From Pseudomonadota bacterium (lineage in GTDB: Bacteria > Myxococcota_A > UBA9160 > PR03), in assembly GCA_003576805.1 (NCBI GenBank), contig QEVM01000015.1:1-57304 (forward strand): a stretch of 57,304 nt of DNA. Reading direction: 5' to 3'. Within the stretch, counting starts at the first letter, position 1; each line of letters begins with the position of its first letter. Made by a program: the position numbers and the translations under genes. The notes beneath the pieces were generated by a model, which was not told the origin of the DNA, did no database searches, and saw only the letters and a program-made list of their open reading frames with translations. Below, piece after piece: positions 49,633-57,304 of this stretch.

Positions 49633-50471
49633 CGCGCGATCTCCAGCGGGATCCAGCCGGCCCATGCCTTGCGCGCGCCGACCTCACCCTTCGCGCCGTC
49701 CCACACGGCGAGCGCGAGCTGCGTCGTGGTGCCGGCCGCGAGGCTCGGCGCGCTGTCGCCGTCGGCGGCGAGCGGACGCGTGATCACCACGTGCCAGCCG
49801 CTTCCGTCGTGGCGCGCGTGACCCTGCGCCTGCTGCTTCGCGCGCGGCGTCAGCGAGCCGAAGCCTTCGGCCATCAGGTCCTGCACGCTCGACGTGTGCA
49901 CCGCGCTCATCGGGTTGCCCGCCGCGACGCCGCCGCGGTAGCGGTCGCCGGCCGCCTTCGGCAGGTGGTCCTCGGGGCGGTAGTCGGACGCGTAGGTATT
50001 GGGATACAGCTCGGCCACCGTGATCGGGCCGCGCACCAGGTCGGTCTGCCAGTCGGCGCGCCACTGGAGGATCTGCACGCGCCCGCCCGCGTTGCCCATG
50101 AACGGGGCCGGCAGCGGCTTGCCCGGCGCCTGCGCCGGGAACGCCACCGCGGCCATGTCACCGAAGGCCGTCACGGCGGTGCGCGCGTCCTCGGTGGCGT
50201 CGTCCCACTCGAGCAGGAAGCCCGCGTGGTCGCGATTGCGCACCGCGCGAACGGTCACCTGCCCGATCGAAGGCGTGGCGGGGCCGTGCGGCGTGGTGAG
50301 GACCTGCGGGAAGAGCTTCACGCTCGCGGGCGGCGCCTTCGCGAAGGCGGCCTCGTCGGCGATGGGCCCGGCGCCCGGCACCGCGACCGCCGCGACCGGC
50401 GCCGGCGTCTGCGCCGCGGCGGCGGCGGCGACGGCGAACGAGAGGAGAGCGATGAGCGAGCGTCGCATCAC
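49629..50471 (-). CDS. Heme b gamma subunit of a type II DMSO reductase-family enzyme (NxrC/EbdC-like)
   Basis: A 280-residue exported protein: signal peptide RRSLIALLSFAVAAAAAAQ, then the ethylbenzene dehydrogenase gamma-type fold: VTVRAVRNRDHAGFLLEWDD, TAFGDMAAVAFPAQAPGK, GRVQILQWRADWQTDLVRGP and GSGWHVVITRPL. This subunit binds one b heme (Met/Lys ligands in EbdC) and passes electrons from the Fe-S subunit to a periplasmic cytochrome. It begins 4 bases after the beta-subunit stop. The whole enzyme therefore faces the periplasm. Confidence 0.85.
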   Translation of the reverse strand: MMRRSLIALLSFAVAAAAAAQTPAPVAAVAVPGAGPIADEAAFAKAPPASVKLFPQVLTTPHGPATPSIGQVTVRAVRNRDHAGFLLEWDDATEDARTAVTAFGDMAAVAFPAQAPGKPLPAPFMGNAGGRVQILQWRADWQTDLVRGPITVAELYPNTYASDYRPEDHLPKAAGDRYRGGVAAGNPMSAVHTSSVQDLMAEGFGSLTPRAKQQAQGHARHDGSGWHVVITRPLAADGDSAPSLAAGTTTQLALAVWDGAKGEVGARKAWAGWIPLEIAR

Positions 50472-50475
50472 GACC

Positions 50476-51606
50476 TCACGGGTTGTTGTGGCGGAACACG
50501 CCGCGCTCGGGGTCCTCGAAGGCGCGCAGGATCGCGGGCTCGTGGATCGGCACGCGGACGATCTCGGTTCCCTGCTCGTCGAAGCCGAGCGCGAGGTCGC
50601 CTTCGCGCCGGAAGCGCGTGACGATGAAGGGCGAGTTCCCGAACACCGCGACCGCGGCCATCAGGTCTTTGTCGTCGGGCAGCTTGCGGTAGGCGGCGAC
50701 CGCGTCTTCGACGCCGTAGCCGAACATCTGGCGCAGGAACGACGCCGGCACGTGGATCGGCGGCACGTAGTACACGTTGGGCTCGAGCCCGAACTGCGGA
50801 TAGAGCGGCTTCGCCACCTTGCGCACGTGCACCAGGAAGTCGAGCGGGTTGTCCTCGCGCGCCTGGTCGGGCGGCGAGATCCAACCCTGGAGCCGGATCT
50901 TCCCGATGCAGGCGTTCATGCACGTCGACTGCAGTCCCACCTCGACGCGCGGGTAGCAGGCGATGCACTTCTCGGAGACGCGCGTCACCGGGTTGTAGAA
51001 GACCTTCTTGTACGGACACCCCTTCACGCACTCGCGGTAGCCGCGGCAGCGGCTCTGGTCGAGCAGCACGATGCCGTCCTCGGGCCGCTTGTAGATCGAC
51101 TGCCGCGGGCACGAGCCGAGGCACGCGGGATAGGTGCAGTGGTTGCAGATGCGCGCCAGGTAGAACATCCACTGCACGTGCGGCATCGCGAGGTGCGCGC
51201 CGCGCTCGATGCCGGCGCCGGCCGAGTCGTCCTCGCCGAGGTTGACGTGCGCCCAGTCGGCGTCCTCGGGCAGGTAGCCGAGCACGCGCTCGCCGGGCGG
51301 CGCCGCCTCGAACAGCGTCTTGCCCTGGTAGACGGCGTCGTCCATCGCGCGCACGCCCAGCTTCTCCAGGATCTTCACGTCCCAGCCCAGCGGGAAGAAG
51401 CCGTAGGGCTTGGTCTCGACGTTGTTCCAGAACATCGACTCCTGGCCGCGGCTGCTGGTCCACGCGCCCTTGCACGCGATCGAGCAGCTCTGGCAGGCGA
51501 TGCACTTGTTGGTGTCGAAGACCGCGGCGAACTGCCGCTTGGGGCGCGCCCCTTCGTACGGGTAGTCCATCTCGCGCCCGAGTTGCCAGTTGTAGACCTT
51601 CGCCAT
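50476..51606 (-). CDS. Iron-sulfur beta subunit, NxrB/NarH-like
   Basis: A 376-residue electron-transfer subunit with four Cys clusters. The first is KCIACQSCSIACKG near residue 34. The second is CNHCTYPACLGSCP. The third is CRGYRECVKGCPYKK, where Tyr stands where a 3Fe-4S site has lost a Cys. The fourth is CIACYPRVEVGLQSTCMNAC. It lacks its own signal peptide and must be exported with the Tat-carrying catalytic subunit. It starts 7 bases after the alpha stop. The layout matches NarH, NxrB, ClrB and EbdB. Confidence 0.92.
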   Translation of the reverse strand: MAKVYNWQLGREMDYPYEGARPKRQFAAVFDTNKCIACQSCSIACKGAWTSSRGQESMFWNNVETKPYGFFPLGWDVKILEKLGVRAMDDAVYQGKTLFEAAPPGERVLGYLPEDADWAHVNLGEDDSAGAGIERGAHLAMPHVQWMFYLARICNHCTYPACLGSCPRQSIYKRPEDGIVLLDQSRCRGYRECVKGCPYKKVFYNPVTRVSEKCIACYPRVEVGLQSTCMNACIGKIRLQGWISPPDQAREDNPLDFLVHVRKVAKPLYPQFGLEPNVYYVPPIHVPASFLRQMFGYGVEDAVAAYRKLPDDKDLMAAVAVFGNSPFIVTRFRREGDLALGFDEQGTEIVRVPIHEPAILRAFEDPERGVFRHNNP

Positions 51607-51613
51607 GGCGGGC

Positions 51614-55105
<3,492 letters not shown>

Positions 55106-55333
55106 GTCTCGGGCCCCCCGCGCGAGCGATGTGGCAAAACGCGTGCCGTCGCACGACGCGCGCAGCGCGCGCGCGGCGCCGCTCGCTGTGAGCTCGCGCC
55201 ACAGGGTGTGCGAGCCCGCTGTGGTTTCCGCGCTCACGTCCGCGCAGCAGCGGCGCGCGTGGGCTCGCCGCCCCGCGACAATACGGTGCGTCTCGTCTAT
55301 CAAGCGGGGCGGGGTGAGAGGCGGGGAGCCGCC

Positions 55334-56389
55334 ATGATCGACCGCCTCCAGGTTTTGCTCCGCGACGAGCCTGATCTCGCCGGCCGCCTGCTCGCGCTGC
55401 GCGCCTTCGCCAGACGCGTGCGCACGCGCGAGTACCACCTCACCAACGCCTGCAACTTGCGCTGCAAGGGATGCTGGTTCTTCGCGTACGACTTCGACGA
55501 GCGCACGCGCGAGGCGCGCTCACCGGAGTCGTGGCGCCTGTTCGCGAAGGAGCAGGCGGCGCAGGGCACGACCGCGGCGCTGCTGATCGGCGGCGAGCCG
55601 GCGCTCTATCCCGACCGCGTCGCGGCCTTCGTCGAAGCGATGGAGTTCGTGACCATCTCGAGCAACGGCCTGCGCGCACTGCCGCGCGCCGGCTTCGAGC
55701 GCGTCGCGATCGCGCTCTCGCTCTTCGGCGGCGGTCCGCTCGACGACGCGCTGCGCGCCGTGCGTCCGAGCGGGCGTCCCTTCAGCGGCCTTTTCGACAC
55801 GGTGCTCGCCAACTATCGCGACGATCCGCGCGCGCACTTCATCTACGCGATCACGCCGGACGCGCCCGAGCACATCGAGCCGACGGTCCGTCGCATCCAC
55901 GACAACGGCAACCGCGTCACCTTCAACTACTACAGCCCGTACGGCGCGGGCCCGCGGGATCCGGTCGCGCAGGACGCCGAGCAGCGCCTCTTGGACGAGG
56001 CGCTCCGCGTGCGCGAGGCGTATCCCGAGACGGTCGGCGTGACGCCGCTCTACCTGCGCACGATCGTGACCGGCCGCACGCACTGGGCCGCGTGGAGCTA
56101 CGACGTCTGCCCGAGCGTCAGCCGCTCGCACCCCGCGCACGCGCAGCGGCTCGCGAACGGCCATCCCGTGCTGCCGCACTTCGACGCCTACGCGGCCGAC
56201 CAGAGCACCGTGAACTTCTGCTGCGCCTCCGGCGAGTGCGGCGAGTGCCGCGACAGCCAGGCGATGTTCTCGTGGCTGCTCGTCTCGCTGCCGCACTTCC
56301 TCGAATCGACGGCGCAGCTCGCGGAGTGGATCGAGCTCGCGGAGAGCTACTGGCGGCAGTTCGTGTGGTCGCCGTATCGCGATGCGTGA
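55334..56389 (+). CDS. Radical SAM protein with C-terminal Cys cluster
   Basis: A 351-residue radical SAM enzyme: [12 protein letters not shown] carries the CxxxCxxC 4Fe-4S/SAM site (near residue 40), and [13 protein letters not shown] is the GGE motif. The barrel continues with [18 protein letters not shown] and [15 protein letters not shown]. The end has [20 protein letters not shown], an extra Cys group that could hold a second cluster. The substrate is unknown. It is divergent from the Nxr/Nar-like operon (228 bases between starts), so it may mature that enzyme or act in its pathway. The ATG at 55334 follows a GGGGAG site. Confidence 0.85.
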   Translation: MIDRLQVLLRDEPDLAGRLLALRAFARRVRTREYHLTNACNLRCKGCWFFAYDFDERTREARSPESWRLFAKEQAAQGTTAALLIGGEPALYPDRVAAFVEAMEFVTISSNGLRALPRAGFERVAIALSLFGGGPLDDALRAVRPSGRPFSGLFDTVLANYRDDPRAHFIYAITPDAPEHIEPTVRRIHDNGNRVTFNYYSPYGAGPRDPVAQDAEQRLLDEALRVREAYPETVGVTPLYLRTIVTGRTHWAAWSYDVCPSVSRSHPAHAQRLANGHPVLPHFDAYAADQSTVNFCCASGECGECRDSQAMFSWLLVSLPHFLESTAQLAEWIELAESYWRQFVWSPYRDA

Positions 56390-56669
56390 CGCCGCACGGC
56401 GTGGCGCGCGAAAGTGAAGCGGCTCGGTGTCAGATCCGGAAGAGCGTGATCCAGCCGATGAAGCTCTTGCACAGGCCGGGCGCGAGCAGGGAGCAGGCGC
56501 GCAGATCGCCGAAGGTGTCGAGCAACACCGCTGAAGTCGCCGATTTCCGAAGTTCTCGCGAGGAAGCGTGACATGATGCGACTCGCATTCATCTGATCAC
56601 GCGGAGTGTTGTACCGCGAGCGCAAGTCGTTGCGCGGGGCGCAAGCCCGCTTGCGGATCGACTCGCGCG

Positions 56670-57304
56670 TGGGCGGCGCTCGCCGACGGAGACATCACGC
56701 TGGACGGACGTCTCGACGGCGCCGACGTGTTGCATGCGCTGCGCATCGCGCGCGGCGAGATCGCGGCCTCGTCGAGCGACCTCGCGCACGGCGACGTGGC
56801 GCCCCTCGGCGCGGCGCCCGAGAGCCCGCCTGCGATCGACGCCGGCGACGCGGCGCTCCTGCTACGCGGCGCACGCGGCGAGGACGTCGATCGGGACGAG
56901 CTCGACACGGACCAGGAGTTCGCCGCCGGCACGAGCCCCTTCATCGCCGACAGCGACGGCGACGGCGTTCCGGACGGGGTCGAGCTCGCGGCCGGCACGA
57001 GCCCCACCAACCCCGACAGCGACGGCGACACGATCGGCGACGGCGCCGAAGACCCCGACGCCGACGGCCTGGCGAACGCTGCCGAAGCGGCGCTCGGCAC
57101 CGACCCGAGCCTCGCCGACACGGACGGCGACGGCCTGCTCGACGGCGCCGACGCGCAGCCGCGCAACGCCCATCTCTATCTCTTCCGCGATCACCTGGGC
57201 AGCGTCGTCGTCGTCGCGCGCGATGGCGGCGGCATCGTACGGCGCAGCCGCTACAGCGCGTATGGAAGCACGGACCTCCTCGCCGGGGCGACACCGCCCG
57301 CAAG
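56670..57304 (+). CDS. Dockerin-TSP3-RHS fragment, no start, runs off the window
   Basis: The plus frame has no in-frame start codon after a TGA near 56575, yet from 56670 it is clearly coding. It opens with a dockerin-like pair (LADGDITLDGRLDGADVLHA, LRIARGEI). TSP3-type calcium repeats follow (DSDGDGVPDGVELAAGTSP, DSDGDTIGDGAEDPDADG, DTDGDGLLDGADAQPRN). An RHS-repeat piece ends it (LYLFRDHLGSVVVVARDGGG, YSAYGS). So this is the inner or C-terminal part of a large surface protein whose 5' end is missing here, continuing to the right. It may be a recombined fragment or an RHS cassette. Confidence 0.6.

Noticed and set aside
47043..50621. Long plus-strand open frame of about 1190 codons
   Set aside because: Arg/Ala-rich antisense shadow of the acyl-CoA dehydrogenase, chaperone and heme-subunit genes, without domains.

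Overview
The window is a high-GC Gram-negative chromosome segment: outer-membrane efflux channels, Tat signals, periplasmic c-type cytochromes and PEP-CTERM proteins are all present. No taxonomic marker gene is here. The mix of fatty-acid oxidation genes, PEP-CTERM proteins and an NXR/NarG-like enzyme fits deltaproteobacteria-like, Binatota-like or Rokubacteria-like lineages, but this is only a guess.

Two unlike halves meet near 36.1 kb. Positions 1-36.1 kb are a heavy-metal (mainly copper) resistance island that is partly decaying. From left to right it holds: a TolC-type channel gene running off the left edge and apparently broken by a mobile-element end; a DUF411 protein; two mirror-image ECF sigma/membrane anti-sigma pairs; an IS3-type transposase scar; TerC; a small H/HC helical periplasmic protein; a frameshifted cupredoxin; an HME-RND efflux operon (pump and adaptor intact, channel gene deleted internally); a nuclease-like gene with an in-frame amber codon; a YHS-glucan phosphorylase fusion with an in-frame stop and missing segments; a CopB-type copper ATPase; a membrane protein plus methyltransferase pair; a four-gene operon joining a Csp1-type copper-storage protein to a flavoprotein, a cytochrome b-like protein and a seven-heme cytochrome c; the divergent copper operon (Met/His-rich protein, CopA, CopB); a DUF305 protein; and further copies of the small H/HC helical protein. 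An internally deleted IS5-like element and a tRNA-Gly-like 3' fragment close the island.

Positions 36.1-57.3 kb look like chromosomal backbone. They carry PEP-CTERM proteins, DUF202, GTP cyclohydrolase I with a BLUF photoreceptor, small secreted proteins, Hsp20, diaminopimelate decarboxylase, an enoyl-CoA hydratase/isomerase, an NfeD-stomatin pair, a CHASE3-PAS hybrid histidine kinase, an acyl-CoA dehydrogenase, and a nitrite oxidoreductase/nitrate reductase-like (type II DMSO reductase family) operon with its chaperone. A radical SAM gene is divergent from that operon. A start-less dockerin/TSP3/RHS fragment reaches the right edge.

Inferred working of the island: the sigma/anti-sigma pairs may sense metal at the membrane; CopA/CopB and cupredoxins oxidise or bind periplasmic Cu(I); the P-type ATPase and RND pump export it; the Csp1 operon may store copper and couple it to an electron-transfer chain. 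Many genes at 6.7-23 kb carry stops, frameshifts or deletions, so either this part is eroding or the assembly has local errors.
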